Shown here one piece after another: positions 1 through 13,100 of a stretch of DNA of 64,000 nt (positions are counted from its first letter, which is position 1; each line of letters opens with the position of its first letter). The stretch comes from Pleodorina starrii (taxonomy: Eukaryota > Chlorophyta > Chlorophyceae > Chlamydomonadales > Volvocaceae), in contig BRXU01000006.1 of assembly GCA_030267565.1 (NCBI GenBank), positions 4,204,001 to 4,268,000 on the forward strand, read 5' to 3'. The position numbers were made by a program, and so were the translations under genes. A model generated the notes under the pieces. That model searched no databases. It was not told the DNA's origin and saw nothing but the letters and a program-made list of their open reading frames with translations.

Positions 1-898
1 GCGCAGCGGCACTCGGTGTGTGATTGTGTGTGTGTGATTGTGTGTGTGTACATATGATATTAATTCCCGTGGGGCCGCACGCAGAGCGAGAATGAGCAAA
101 GGGAGGTTCCTTCAGTTGGGAGAGTGGCGCAGGGCGAAAGTCCTGCAGATGCCCAACCCGCCTACCGATACATGAGGAAACGACAGATGCGACAGTGCGA
201 CTGAGGTGTAGGTGTATTGACAATGGCTGATCTCCTGCTGTGTGTTTGTGTGTGGTCAAATTCAGAGCAGAGCACGCCCCGGCCGACCCGCCTGTAACAC
301 AGTGCCAGGTGCAGCACGCAACGGTGACACTTTTGGTTCCAGTGGGAGAGAGACAGCGCCGTCTTCTCAAATAGCCTTCCCTTGAGGGACGTGTGCCCCT
401 CCCCCGCTGCATGTCCCGTCTGTAGTTGTACCGTACCCGCGCGCACACTCACCCTGCTTCACGTACGTGCAGACCCCGACGGCATCAACATAGCTGTCGA
501 TGACCCCACCGATAAGGCGCGCGCCGAGATTGTTGTAGGCAATGCAGCGGTCGGTGGCGTTGCACTTGACACGTGCGACGTCAAGTGTATTCACCACCTT
601 CTCTACGCTGTCGTACGAGCCCACCCAGGCCTTGTCTGGCACCGCATCATATCCCCTGTGGTTAAAGCACGCTGGCAATCAACAAAGAAAGGAAGGGTAA
701 GGTGAGGGTGGGGCTTGCCGGCCAGCAAGCGGACTGGCAGGCAGGCAGGCAGGCAGGCAACGAGCAGTTTCGGGCAGGAAGATGTTGATCCCTGCCTGTG
801 ATCTGGCGCCTCAGCGGAATGTCACCAAGCGACGTGCCGGCGGTGAATAAAATTACTGCGGCTGCAAAGTAGAAGAGGCGATTGTTGAAGCGCCGCAT
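1..898 (-). CDS. Secreted cysteine-containing protein, N-terminal part (gene runs off the window start)
   Basis: Exon 1 is 898-826 and exon 2 is 671-453. The start ATG (898-896) opens a classic signal peptide, MRRFNNRLFYFAAAVILFTA, with a likely cleavage after TSLA. The donor at 825-824 and acceptor at 672 join in phase 1 to give ...TSLA-CFNHRGYDAVPDKAW. The mature part carries Cys residues spaced as in PAN/WSC-like extracellular domains (VKCNATDRCIAYNNLGA), but I do not claim a specific family. Exon 2 ends at a good donor (G|GTGAGTG, 453/452), so more exons lie toward position 1; I could not fix them. An upstream in-frame codon run reaches about 1051, but the signal peptide supports 898. Extracellular or wall location is inferred. 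Confidence 0.6.
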
Positions 899-2479
899 TT
901 TGAGCGCTGCTTTGTCCACAGTCGCGTTGCGCCTGAGTCGGCTTTCCAGACAGCTTCGCGTTAGGCGGTGCTTTTCCTGGCGAGTGGATAAGCGCTTGGG
1001 TCTTTCTGCGCAGTAGTTGATTGGAGAGGTTAGCGTTGTTGCAGCTGCCAAGCTAATTGATTGGGTAGGCGGGAGGGTAGGGCTGGGGCTAGGATAGCGT
1101 CAGGGCTCTATTTCCAGTTGGGAGTGAGCAGCCCTGGATCAGCAATCTACTGATCCTGCTGACAAAGCCTGGTAATGGCGTGGCTACGACTGCGATCGGG
1201 ATGGACCTATTTGGTTGGTTCTACCGCGCCTTTTCACTTCAATTTCGGCTTCAACAGCACTTATAGGGCCCTACAAGGGCCTACTGTACACGGCGCGCCC
1301 GCCTGCTGCTGTAATATCGTGTTTTTCTTATCAGAGCAGTATGTTAGGGGTTTTGATAAGTATGCAGAGGCCATCAAAAGGTAGACTCTCCGTCAGGCTC
1401 CGTCACAGCTGTCACTTGACGGGCGCGAAGGAATGGATGTCGCTTTGTAATGAAGTCTACGAGAAGGGTGTGGTACACCCTAAAAGACATTATTGCGCAT
1501 GGAAGATTGAAGATTGACGAGGAAAATATGCGGATGTCGAAACGTTTGTTGAAGCTTCACGTGAAGTATTGCACTATCCTACTAGTCCTGCCGTCTTTGC
1601 TGGATTGCTGGAAATGGAAATAACGTAAACGGCATGTCAGTGTCCTGTCTGTGTAAGCCAAGTACCTTTGCCATGTCCGCAAACGTCACTCCTCGTCACT
1701 TCAGTGCGGTACGTGCTGTGTGCCAGTGCGTGCTTTGCTCAGCCCGGGCGGTTGTCCGCGGCGTCAGCCTTGATGCAAGCTGGAGGCGTAAGTAGTAAAT
1801 ATTTGAAAAGAGTTGTTTGAGGTACGGTTAACTTTCGACGAATATTTATTCGGACGCGAAGTTATCGTGTAGTAGCGGTGGGTACGTGATCACCATTTCC
1901 TCTGTCTGCAAACCTGTTTGTGCGGTTGAAAATATGCAAGTCGCTATTAAAATAAGTTCAGCTTGATGTACGGCCATTGTTGCTGTGAATGTTTCAGGTC
2001 AGCTCGGTCCCAGTCGGTCCTTTCTACCTTTCAGGTGTTTCGTCTCGTGTCGAGTCGGTGAGCGTTACGTTAACAAGCGTTTGGTTTTCTTGCATAAAAA
2101 GCGCCCATTTTGACCTGAAAAAAATCTCCTTCGTCGCTTGAATTTAAATGCGTGTGAGTCTGATATATATCGGTCAGTTGAAGATTAAGTTTCTCCGCCC
2201 GCCCGCTGCCCGCCTTCCTTCGTAATCTTACATTACGGAAATCTATATTTGTTTGTTTGTTGTTATTATATGCGTAAATGCTTCTCTAATTACGTTTCGG
2301 GTCTCAGCTAGTCGGCTTCAACCTAGACAGCGAGCCCCTGCGAGCCCTGTAATAATTTTATTTGGTAAGTGAGCATGAACGCGCAGAAGAATAATTGCCC
2401 TTTCAGAGTCCTTGGCTTTGCGCGGTTGTAAACGATGGGTGTCGTAATTGCCACCGTCGCTGAATTCTACCCGCTAGCT
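899..2479. other. Intergenic, 5' region of the secreted-protein gene; no gene seen
   Basis: AT-richer than the coding parts, with short unconvincing frames only. It presumably holds the promoter and 5' UTR of the minus-strand gene to its left. Short direct GGCA runs lie near 740-765 inside the first intron of that gene. Confidence 0.4.
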
Positions 2480-2767
2480 TTACAACTCCTGCTGCACAAG
2501 TTTGCATAATCCAGCGCTTTTTAAACTAGAGACAGAACATTCCACAGTTTTCCGCGTTTTATCCGTCATGAGTTCGTCCTGCACGTTTTCCTTACTTCTA
2601 CCACTGCCCGCGATCTCGGTGAGGCTTGGGAGCGCCTCCGCGTAGGTCCCTGTCGCCTCCAGTTTTATTCCCGGGAGTAGCTCTCGTCCAGCGCGCGCGG
2701 CGTTGTCTGTGCACATGCACGTTGCGGCATCCACCCCTTCAGCCAACAAGGGAGTGTCAGGTTCCAT
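2480..2767 (-). CDS. Possible small protein or terminal exon, 95 aa from ATG 2767
   Basis: The frame starts MEPDTPLLAEGVDAATCMCT and ends LCKLVQQEL. It has an even amino-acid composition unlike the Ala/Arg/Pro-rich shadow frames nearby. The stop codon sits inside a TGTAA string (GAGTTGTAA), which is the green-algal polyadenylation motif; this would place the cleavage site very soon after the stop. A possible acceptor (TGTGTGCCTAG) lies just upstream, so it may be the last exon of a longer gene reaching about 3.0 kb. No homology recognised. Confidence 0.3.
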   Translation of the reverse strand: MEPDTPLLAEGVDAATCMCTDNAARAGRELLPGIKLEATGTYAEALPSLTEIAGSGRSKENVQDELMTDKTRKTVECSVSSLKSAGLCKLVQQEL

Positions 2768-2779
2768 AAAAGCCAAGGA

Positions 2780-3860
2780 AAAGCCTCAACCCTCCTAGGC
2801 ACACAGTCACTCACACTCACACACACACACATTTCAACATTGGCTTTCATGCGGCTTCCATCCTTCATTACACACGCCAAGGGAACCTGCAAGCAGTGAA
2901 ACACAATCCTCATTCGGCGGGTAGGCCGGATGAGGGCCGGCTTCACTCAGACAACAGACAACCTTCAGATGTCTGCTGGGTGCCGGTGCTGCAGCGTCTG
3001 TGCGCTGTTCTGTGGTCCTGGTCATACGTTGCGGGAAGCTGGCGGCGCGTTTAGTTCCGAACCGACCCGCCCCGCAGCGACGTCCGTGTCTGAGCTGCAA
3101 ACCGGCGTGTACCGTATGTCAAGTGGGAGTGGAAGGAGGACGCGATTATTCCCCTCCGGACCATCCGGGCAGCTCGTCCGGCCCGACAGGGACTCGCGAC
3201 ACCCCTCCCCATCAGCCATCAGCCATCACCCTCTGACAGGCCGGAGTTGAATGCACTAAAGCTTTAGCGGAGGCTAGACCGCTCATTGCCCTCGTTGGCC
3301 ATCAGGTCGCTCGCCGACATGATATCGGTAGCGCTGGTGGGAACTGGGAAGTGGCCGCGACGGAGAACGGCCAGTGGGGCCCGCATTGCCGTCCTTCCGC
3401 AGCAGCGAAGTGCCGCCGTCCTTCCACCAACTGACTGACACTCGGCTCGGACACCCGCTCGGACTCGCTTGCCTCCCCGACATCTCTTCGCCGCGTTACG
3501 GTTAGGGTTGTGTGCAGGCCCGGTTATGTGCAGGCCGGGTACTGCTGCAACTGCGAAAACCTATGTTTGATTTGGTTATCCGGTCATTGGACCTCCGTTA
3601 CCGTTACTGTGTCAGAATCAGCTCGGGAATACAATGAAGACCAGTCGGCGAGAACACAAGAGCTCGCCGACCCGCCGAGCGCCTTAACCGCCCCAAACTG
3701 AAACGATCTCCAATCGATACGAACACCGGGCCGCCAGAGGGCCGTGCAGTCCCCCGCTGTGGAGCTCCTTCCAGACCCTTCGCAATGCACGGAGGGTCTG
3801 GACACAAATCAGCAAAGCCCCGGCGATTCCCCTCCCCCGCCCCAACCCTCGCTCCTGTCC
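2780..3860. other. Intergenic stretch, no supported gene
   Basis: Several overlapping frames on both strands of 65-106 codons, none with clear splice support or a recognisable domain. Contains a short TG/AC microsatellite at about 2810-2832. The 3' UTR of the Sfi1-like gene probably ends near 3871-3875, where the minus strand reads TGTAA. Confidence 0.35.
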
Positions 3861-4173
3861 TTCTTTCTTTCTTACACTCGCTCTTGAGTCTTGACCCCGA
3901 AAATCCTCTTCGCTTTGGGCAAGCGTCCCCCCCACGAGGTACCCTTCTTATTACCCCACGCCGCCCTCCGAAGCCCCCCGGCAGCGATGCACCCACCCAT
4001 GAAACCCAACACTGCACACGCAGCGACCCCCTGTCGACACCGCGCGCTGCCACTGGCCGCATGCGCAACACCCTCCAACCCAACCCGCTCCGCAGCCGCA
4101 GCGCAGCGCCCGGCAGCCAAGGCCAAGGCCAAGCCAAGCCAGGCCGCGGCTTGGACACCGCCCGCCGCCACCC

Positions 4174-7100
4174 TCACCCCGCCGATCCCAGCCCCCGGAT
4201 CTGCCGCAGCCGCGCCGCCGCTTGCTCCACCGTCGGCCGCAACGCGACCAGCGCGGCGCGCACCTCCGCCGCCTGCTGCCGCCGCCGCCGGCCCTGCCCC
4301 ACCGCATTCGTGCCGCCAGTCGCACCCTCGTCAGTCCCTTCCGCGGCAGGATCCCCCGCTTCTTCCTGCTCCTCCTCCTCGGCCGCCGCGTCCTCCTCCT
4401 CCGTCTCCAGTTGCTGCAGCAGCTGCTTGAGGCGCTTGCAGTGCAGCAGCACAGACTCCAACTCCCCCAGCTCGCCCCCTGAGGCCGCCGCCGCCGCCGC
4501 CGATGATGATGACGATGATGATAACGTTGCCGCCTGCGGGCCTGCATGAGAGGGCGGCTGCTGCGGCTGCTGCTGCTGCTGCGACACCGTTGACTGAGGC
4601 CCCTGGCCAGCCGCGCGGAGAGGGACCATGGAGCCGGCAATGGATAAGCCGGCGGCGGCGGGTTGGGCCGCTGGGCCGCCGCGGCCGCCGCTAGCGCTTC
4701 TTGCGCTGCTGCCGTCGTCGTCGTCACCGGCGGCACATTCGCCGCCGCGGGTGGGCAGCCGGAGCACGTCCGGAGGGCGCGGCCCGGGGCGATGTATGGT
4801 GATGCCGGCCGTTGGCGAGGGCGACAGGCACACGACCGCAGCGGCTGCGGCTACGCGGTCGTCAAGCTCCCCACTGACGCCGCCCACGAAGCCTGCCGGG
4901 CCGCCCGCCTGGGACAAGCCGCCGCCGCCACCGCCGCCGCCGCCAGGCATTGCGCCGATGTGGGTCCGGACGTGTGCCAGGTTCGCAAAGAACAGCGGCG
5001 CCGGCGTCGGTGCTGGCTGTCGCCCCGCCATCGCGACCTGACAGAGCGCAGAGCTGCCACCGCCGCCGCGGACAGCTCCTCGCCCTTCTCCGCCCCTGCT
5101 TCCGATGGCGGCGCTGACGGCAGCGGCGACGTCGACATTGGCCGTCCGCGGCAACATGTCAGTGCGCGGCTCCGGCGACTCATCGACGGTCGCGGGCCGG
5201 CGCTGCGACATCAGAAAGTCGGGGCAGCGGGGCTGCGGCCGGGCCCGGCGGGGGACAGCGCCCTTGACGCCGCCGCCGCCGCCGAACCCCAGGCCGCTAG
5301 CGGCAGGCTGCGGTAACGCCGCCGCGTTGACGCCGCGGAGCGGCACCCGCTGCCGAGACTCCGGCAATGCGGACGTGGCCTGCGGAAGACCCCCGGCGCC
5401 ATAATACACCGCACCAGCGTCGGCGGCGGTGGCAGCGGCGGCGGCGGCACCTGCAGCGCGAGGCGAGGTTGTCATGCCGGTCGCGCCCGGCGAAGCCGCC
5501 AACCTGGGTCCCTCGGCCCACGGCCCCGCCATCCCCGTTGTCCCTAGCCCCTGCGCCGACAGCGGGGTCCGCGGCGGAGGCCGGCGGGGACCCCCCGCCG
5601 CAGCTGCTGCTGTGGCGCCAGGGAGGCCCGACCCGGGAGCCCAGCCCGTAGCGGCGGAGAGCGCTGCGGGGCCGCCGCCGCCGGCGGCACTTTGCCAAGC
5701 CGCCGCCGGCTGCGCAGGTTCGAACCCCGGTGCCTGCGAATTACGGAGCTGCCGGGCGAGCTGGGACGGGCCGTGAGAGCCGTAGGCAGGAAAGCCGGCG
5801 TCCGCGTCCGCGTCCCAGCGCTGCCACGACTCGCGCGCCGCCGCGGTGGCGGCCGGGACTGCGGCTGTCCGCTGCACCGCCGCTGCGGCGCGCCTGCCGC
5901 CGGCACCGCCGGCTGCGTCCCTCCAGGTATGCTCGTGGGGCCGCGGGTGGTGTCCCCCAGCGGCCCAGTGCAGCGCGGATGCGGATGCGGCTGTGGGGTC
6001 GCTGAGGCGGTCCACGGCGAGGGTGAAAGGCAGCCAGGGATAGCCGTGGCGGCGGCGCCTGCTGCGGACCGTCTGCAACCAGCGGCGGGCGAAGGGCTCC
6101 ACGAGTGCCAGCTGGCGCACCAGCTCGTGGGCCTGCGCCGGCAGCACACCGACCCGTGGGTCACCCGGTTGGGTCTCGGCGTGTCGGACCCGCCCCACCG
6201 CTGCGGCTTCACCTTCATTACCACCACCCACCACCCGCCCGCTCACCTGCTGCGCCGCAAGCATCTCGATCCGCTGTTGCCGCCGCTCGGTTCCCACTCG
6301 CAGCCACGCCGCCGCCCCCTCGCGCTGCAGTCGCCGCACGTACTGCGTGCGCGCGGCGGCGTAGCCGCGGGCCTTGGCAGCACGGTAGCCGCCGTACCAC
6401 CTGCCCGGGGGGAAAGTGGGGGGCGGCAGCGTGGTAATTACATGTCACCTTTGCTGTCTCATCTCACCTGCCTTTTGGCCAAAAGTCCCCAAAGGCAACA
6501 ACCCATCCTCTCCCTCCACCACATACTCCTTGACTCTTCCCCTTCCGAGCGCACGCCCCCGCCCCCCCAGGACCCGTCGACACTCACGCCAGCACCGCCA
6601 GGGTCCGGCGCAGCAGCCCCACCCGCCGATGCTCCGAAACCGCCGCCGCCAGCCGCCGCTTGGCGCGCCGCGCCGCGGCGTGCGCCGCCAGCGCCGCCAG
6701 CACCGCCCGAAAGACCCGTATGCGGCGGGCGCCGTGCGCCCTGGCGGTCAACAGGCCGGCGGCGCGGCGGTGCGCCAGGTACAGCGCCCAGGCGGTCAAG
6801 GCGCGACGCAGCGTCCGATCGCGCCAGGCGACCCGGGCTCGGGAATCCTGGGAGGCACACACACACACGCACACACATACACACGCTCAAACACTGTGTG
6901 TGGGTATTGATGATGGTGGTGGTGGTGGTGGTGGGTAAGAGCGACGAATGGTGGCTGCGAAGCACTGGAACAATGGAACGCCCTCTCTCCAATCCGTCCG
7001 GAAATAACGAATTATGCCGCCCGGAATCAAAAGCGGGGGTGATGCGCAAGCGACGCAGCTAACTCCCCCCCACTGCCCCCAGCCACCCCACCCACCCATA

Positions 7101-10100
7101 CCCCGCCCACCCACCCACCCACCCACCCACCCATACCCCAGCCACCCACACCCCACCCACCAGGAACCGCTTCACGATCCAGTCCTGATGCACCTCCCGC
7201 CACGCCGCCAGCAGCCGCCGCACCGCCGCCGCCGCCAGCGCCGCACGCAGCGCCGCCAGCCTCTCGCGCTTGACCGCCCGGTGCGCGTCCTGCAGCGCCG
7301 GCGCAACCGCCCAGCGGAGCAGCGCCCGGCGCATCAGCTGCAGGCTCGCGAAGCCGGCGGCCTCCCGCTGGCGGCCGTGCTTCGCTGCCAGCCTGGAGAT
7401 AGAGTCGGAGATGGAGCCGGAGATGGAAGATGGAGTGGGTAAGAAAAAGGAAGACGGGGTGGGTAAGAAAAAGGACACCGCAGCGGGAGGCGGGTGTATG
7501 TGGGGAGGTGGGTTTCAAAAGTGCTGAATGGGGAGTTGGATCTGTGTTGTATTCTGGTTGCAGCAACCAGTCCCCTTGCCAGCCGAGTGCGTCAACCCCG
7601 ACACCTACCCCGGCCCGCGCCGGCCCGGCCCGACCTGCCCCTCACCCCCGCTGCGGCATCTTCCGCTGACCACATCGCCCCCTCATCGCCCCCTCATCAC
7701 CCACCTGGCGGTCTCCCGCACCCAGGTCGCCATTGCGCTGCGCAACAGTGTCGCTCGCCGCCGCAGATCCGCCCGCAGAGCCACGGCGCGTTTCGCGGCG
7801 GCGACGGGCACGAAGCCGTGCCGCCAGGCGCGCAGCACCGCCCGGCTCACATGCCGCCCGTGGAGGCGGGCCAGGTCCGCCCAGTCGCGCTGCAAAGGAC
7901 GACGCCAGGAGGGGATAAGGAACCGGGGACAGAGGCGGCGGGAGGGGGCGGTAGACGGAGGGAGGGGGCGTGGAGGGGGGTGCCAGGGTGTTGGGGTCCG
8001 AGGGTTGGGAAGAGGCGGGGCGAGGCGAGGCGATGCGGGGGCCGGTGTCGGAATGGGGACGGCGGGAGGGGTTCGGGCCCGGCGGCCGTCGACCTTAAGT
8101 ATCCCCGCAGCGCCTCACAGATCGCTGTCGGGGCGTGGTGCATGCTCCTGCCGGTGCTCCTGGTGCTGATTCTGATGCCGATATAACGCGGGTGCTGATG
8201 CCGATGTCAACAAGGTGCGCGCGCTTCTCTTCTTTTGCTGTTGTGTACATGCCAAATTGGCGCTAAACTGCCTGCCGTACGCGCTGCGCCCGTACCTGCT
8301 TTGCGAGTCGCCGGTCCACCGCGGCGCGGAAGGCCAGCAGGCCGGAATGGAGCAGAGTCAGATATCTGCGGACGGAGTGAGAGAGAGGCGTGAGGGGGGG
8401 TGAGAGATACAGCGAAACCGAGACCGTGGTAATCTGGTAAAGGAAAGGGAAGGGAGGGAGGGGTTGCGAAGAGCGATCCGGGGGTCTTGCAACAGGTGCT
8501 CAGGCAACAGGTGTGTAGCATCAGCAGCTCCGATGCGCCAAGCTGGCAAGGTAAGGTAAGGTAAGGCAGGGCAGGTCAAGGCAGGTCGCACCTGTGGCGC
8601 ACGGCCCGCCGCCGGTCCAGCTCCTTGGCCGCCTTGTAGCGAGCGCGGAGCAGCCAGCCCCGCAGCGCGCTGCGCAGCAGGCGGGCGGGGTGGTGCTCCG
8701 AAGCCACCACCTTCATGCACCGCCGCCTGTTCATTTGCGTGTGTGTGTATGTGTGTGTGTGAGAGGAAAAGGGGGGCAAGGCAGCAGGGCGCACACGAGG
8801 GGCAACGGGGGAGCATGGGGCGCACGGCGGCGGGACGGGCCGAGATCCGAGGGGGGGAGAGGGGGATTTCCAAAGAGCGCTCTGACTGCGATCTGGTACT
8901 GTGTTCGGGTACTGCACTGTTAACTCAACGCGCACCCAGCGCCGCGCCGCCTCCAAAACGAGCGAGGGCGGTACTCCCCACCCGCCCACCAAAAACCAGC
9001 AACAACCCAACACCCCTGCCGCCAAGGCCCAAAACCCCCAATAACATCGCAATCATCCAGCTGCCAAACCCACCAAACCCGCCAACCGCACCAGGCGTAG
9101 CGCCGCCACAGCCGCAGCGCCCGGCCCAGCACCCTCCGGCGGCGGTGCTGCGCCGCGGCCCGCTCCGCCGCCGCCTTGCCCATCAGGCGCTCCGCCTCCC
9201 GCCGCCAGCCCGGGAGCAGCCGCGCCAGCGAGCGGCGGCGGTGCCAGGACGACGCGCGCGACCAGGCGGCGGCCTTGGCCCGCCATTGGTCGGCGCGGGT
9301 GCGCCAGGCGGCCAGCGCGGCGGCCGCCACGACACGGCCCACACGCTGCGTCGCGATCTGCGAATGCCACCGGGGGTTGAGATGAGATGAGATGGGATTA
9401 AATGGGATGAGATGGGTGGGACTCCCTGCCTCTGGCTGATCCGGGTTCAGGGAGTGCGATGATCAACCGCCGTGGTAGGACAGGGCAGGGCGGAATATCA
9501 AACCGCGGGCAGGGCGGGGCGGGGCGGGGCTCCACCGCCGCGGCTCCGGCTCCTGCTGGCACTCAGGTGCGATATTCTCCTCTCAGCACCAGGTCACCTG
9601 TTGCCTCACGAGGTCCCCAGGTCGGCGTTTCACCGTCCCCTCCCAACCAACCCGCAGCAGCTCCCGCTCCCGTTCCCACACCCGTTCCGCCCTCCGCCGG
9701 TCCGCAGGCAGCCGCGAGCGCCTGCCCCCGCCCCGTTCAGTCTGTCCCTCAAGCCCGCCAAATCCCCTCCCTCGTCCTTTCCCCAACCCACCCGCAGCAG
9801 CTCCCGCTTCGCCGCACCGTGCTCCACCACCGCGCGCCACGTGGCCCAGCAGGCTCTCCCCAGCACCGCCGCCCGCAGCTGCCCGTTGCGCTGCCCCTGA
9901 AGCACCTCCACCACCAGACACCAGCGCGACCACCACATACCCAGACGCACGTGCCGACCGACTGCGAGAGGGTCCGCGGGGGGTGGGGTGAGGGGTGGGC
10001 GAGAGAGGGCAGGAGCGGGCAGGTGTCGCTCCCACCTCACATACACAATGAGGGGCGGCATGGCACGGGCACAGCTCTGATAACACGCACACGGACACGG

Positions 10101-13100
10101 AAACGCCAGCGTTTTGTGCCAGACCCATCAACATCCGTCCATGGAAGCCTGTAAACTGGAATCCATCCATCCATCCATCCATCCAAACCGAACCAACTTC
10201 ACTTCACCGACCCATGGGTCGGCCTCCTCACACCGCCACACCCACCCACCTCGCTGCATCTCCCGCTCGCACATCCGCAGGTGCCGTACTCGCGCCACGT
10301 GCTGCCGCCAGGCCCACATGGCCACCAGTTGCCACCAGCGCCGCATGTAAGCCAGGCCGTAGCGCTCCCGCTGGCGGCGCCGGCGGCGCTCAGCCGCGTA
10401 GGCCTGGCTCAGGTCACGACGGCAATGAGGCGCGCAGGCCGGGAGGGTGGTAGAGAAGTGACCGTAGCGGAGGGACGGAGACGGGCCGGGAGGAAGGGCG
10501 GGTGGCAGGGGATCGTGCGGCTTGGGACGTAGTGCGGAAAATGAGCGGCATCGAGAAAGTTGCAGCACGAAGCACGATCCAGGTGAAATGAGGGGGAAAG
10601 CACCCGGCTTCAAACGATCGTAACGTTGCATGGCGGTTCGTAGACAAGTTACATGGCAGTTCGTAAACAAGTTACACGGTAGAATGTGAGGGCTTGGGAG
10701 TTGTCCCTTTGCCGGAGGGCAATGCGCCTCACCTTCCATTCCACAAACGCCGCCGCGGCGACTTGAGCCTCCATGCCCGCCGCCGCCGCCCGCAGCGCCG
10801 CCGCCGCCGCCTCGCGGGCAACGCGCCGCGCCGCTGCCCCGTCGCGCCAGCCACGCAGCGCCGCGCGCAGCGCGCCGCGGCGGCGCAAGCCGGCCGCGGC
10901 CTCCGTCGCCGCGGCCTTCCACCGCCGGTGCGCCAGGCGGCGGCGCCAGGCCGCGAGCGCCTTGCGGCCCAGTGCGGCCGCATGTCGCTCACTCGCCCAG
11001 GCGACGCGGCGCGCTTTGGCGCGGCGGCCGTCGGCCCAGGCCCGCCACTTGCGCAGCGCGCGCGTCAGTGTGGAGAAGCTGTAGTAGAACCACGCCTGCG
11101 GTTTGCGGGTTGCGGTTTTCATCCCAGTGCAGCGCGATTGGTCTCCAAATCTCTTAGCGGCAAGTGCATCTTGTGCAGGTGATGGCAGGCACCCACACTG
11201 ACACACACAGTGAGACACACACACACACTGACGGCCCCTGGTGTTCCACTGGGAGAGGCAGCCCGCGGAGGTCGGGCGGGCCGAGGGCCGCGGCGGAGGC
11301 TCCCAAGCCGTGCGGTTCGATTGAAGGCGACACAGAGATCAATACGCCCCGCCACCGCCACCGCTGACGTTGGTGACCCCCACGAATAGGACCGCTAAGG
11401 CCTTCGCTGCTTCCGGCGGTGTTCGCGGTGGTTGGTGTGGGTAACGCCGGCAACGCACACAACCGCATTGACCGATATCCCCAAAGGGTGTGGTGGGGCC
11501 CAGCGTCACGCGCCTGCAGCTGCCGCCTCCGCTTCTCCGCGGCGTCGTAGCAGCGCCGGCGCCAAGCGCGGAGGCAGGCGCGACTCTGGCGCAGCAGCCT
11601 GCGGGACAGGGACGGCAAACGTCGGCGCAAACGGCATCGGTGACCGCCACCGCCACCACCACCGCACTCATTCTGGTCCCCTCTAGGAGGAGAGCTTGCG
11701 CTGCGTTGTGGTGCGCAACCTTTGCCGTCAGTGACTGCAGCGCGACTCGATGTGACCCACACAGAGGCCAGGCTCCCGTGTTCCTCTGATGTCTCACACG
11801 CGGTCTCAGCGCCAGTCCGCTGCTGATGGTGCCCCACCCCAACCGTCTGCTGTCCCCACTGGCAGAGTGCAACTTTGTGGGTCGGCCTGCCTGCGCCCCC
11901 ATCCCCCACCCGACGCAGCATGGCACCGCACGTGGCTCTAGACCACGTGGCCCCGCCCCCACCTGCTCAGCGCGACGCGCTCCTCAAGTGACCGCAGCCG
12001 AGCCAGGCGCTTAGCCGCAGCGCTCCAGGCCTGCATGATAGCATGGCGCCCGCGGCCACCACCCGGGGGAGCCAGTGGGTGGGTTATTCAAGTATAGTGG
12101 GGGAGGAGAGGGGGCCAGCCGCTTCACCAAACGAGGCCAGATACAGAAGGAGGCTCAACAAGCGACAGCTGCAAGGGCCGTGTCACCCCCCGTACATAAA
12201 ACAAGTAGGCGGGCAGAGTTGAGGATTTGGGTCAGCCCCAGAAGACGCTGTGCCCGCCGTGGCGCTCTGGTTCGTGCACGGCAGGCGGGCCGCCGTGGAG
12301 GGGCGGCGCACGGCGCACCGCATACCGTAGCCAGGGAGGTGTCGTACTCGAGCAAGGTGTCGTACTCGCGCTCACCTGCACGCAGCGGCCGAGCCCCAGG
12401 TACGAGCGTTTCATGTCGTACACCGCCGCCAGGCGCAGCCGGGACCGCGCGCTGGCCGTCTCCGTCTGCCATGCGACCCAGGCCGCGGTCAGCAGCCGCC
12501 GGCGGAGGTGCCTGCGGACGTGCGGAGTGGCGCGGCACATGGGGCGGAACAGTAGGCAGGCAGGAGGGCAGGCGGGCAGGCGGGCGGGCGGTCAGGGGCA
12601 GATGCCAGGGGTTCAGATAAGCGCAGACAAGGGGGTTCCGGAAGCAGCCGTCTCCTGAGCCGACCAGCCCTCCTCTGAGCCGGCGCTCCACCAAGCTGGC
12701 CGTTCCCTCAGCCGGCCGGCCATCCTCTGAGCCAGCCTGCCCGCCCCCCCCAACACATATGGCCATACACACCTCAGTCCTGAACCCCTGTCCAAGGAGA
12801 CGCCCCGCGCGCTCACTCACATCCGCACCCATTCAACACCCTCGCCGCCCGACCCTTCACCCGGCAGAACACAGCCTTGGAAAACTCTCAAAAGCCCGGA
12901 ACTGCCGGCTGCCAGCCAGCCAGCCCTCTTGCACCCACCCACCCCCGCCCCGCCCAACAGCCCGCCGCCGCACGCTGCCCACCTCCGCGCCACCACCGCG
13001 CGCAGCCCCTCCGCCGCAAACGCCTTCCAGTGGTCAACCACGATGCGAGCCACGCGCTTGCGGTGCCGCCGCCGCGCACGGCGCGCTTCCTCATCTGGGT

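Noticed and set aside
3604..4736. Overlapping long frames on both strands (184-261 codons)
   Set aside because: They are shadows of the GC-rich last exon of the Sfi1-like gene; none has a domain or splice support.
5692..7062. 456-codon plus-strand frame
   Set aside because: Antisense to Sfi1-like exons whose phases all agree; the frame is Pro/Arg/Ala-rich as expected of an antisense shadow.
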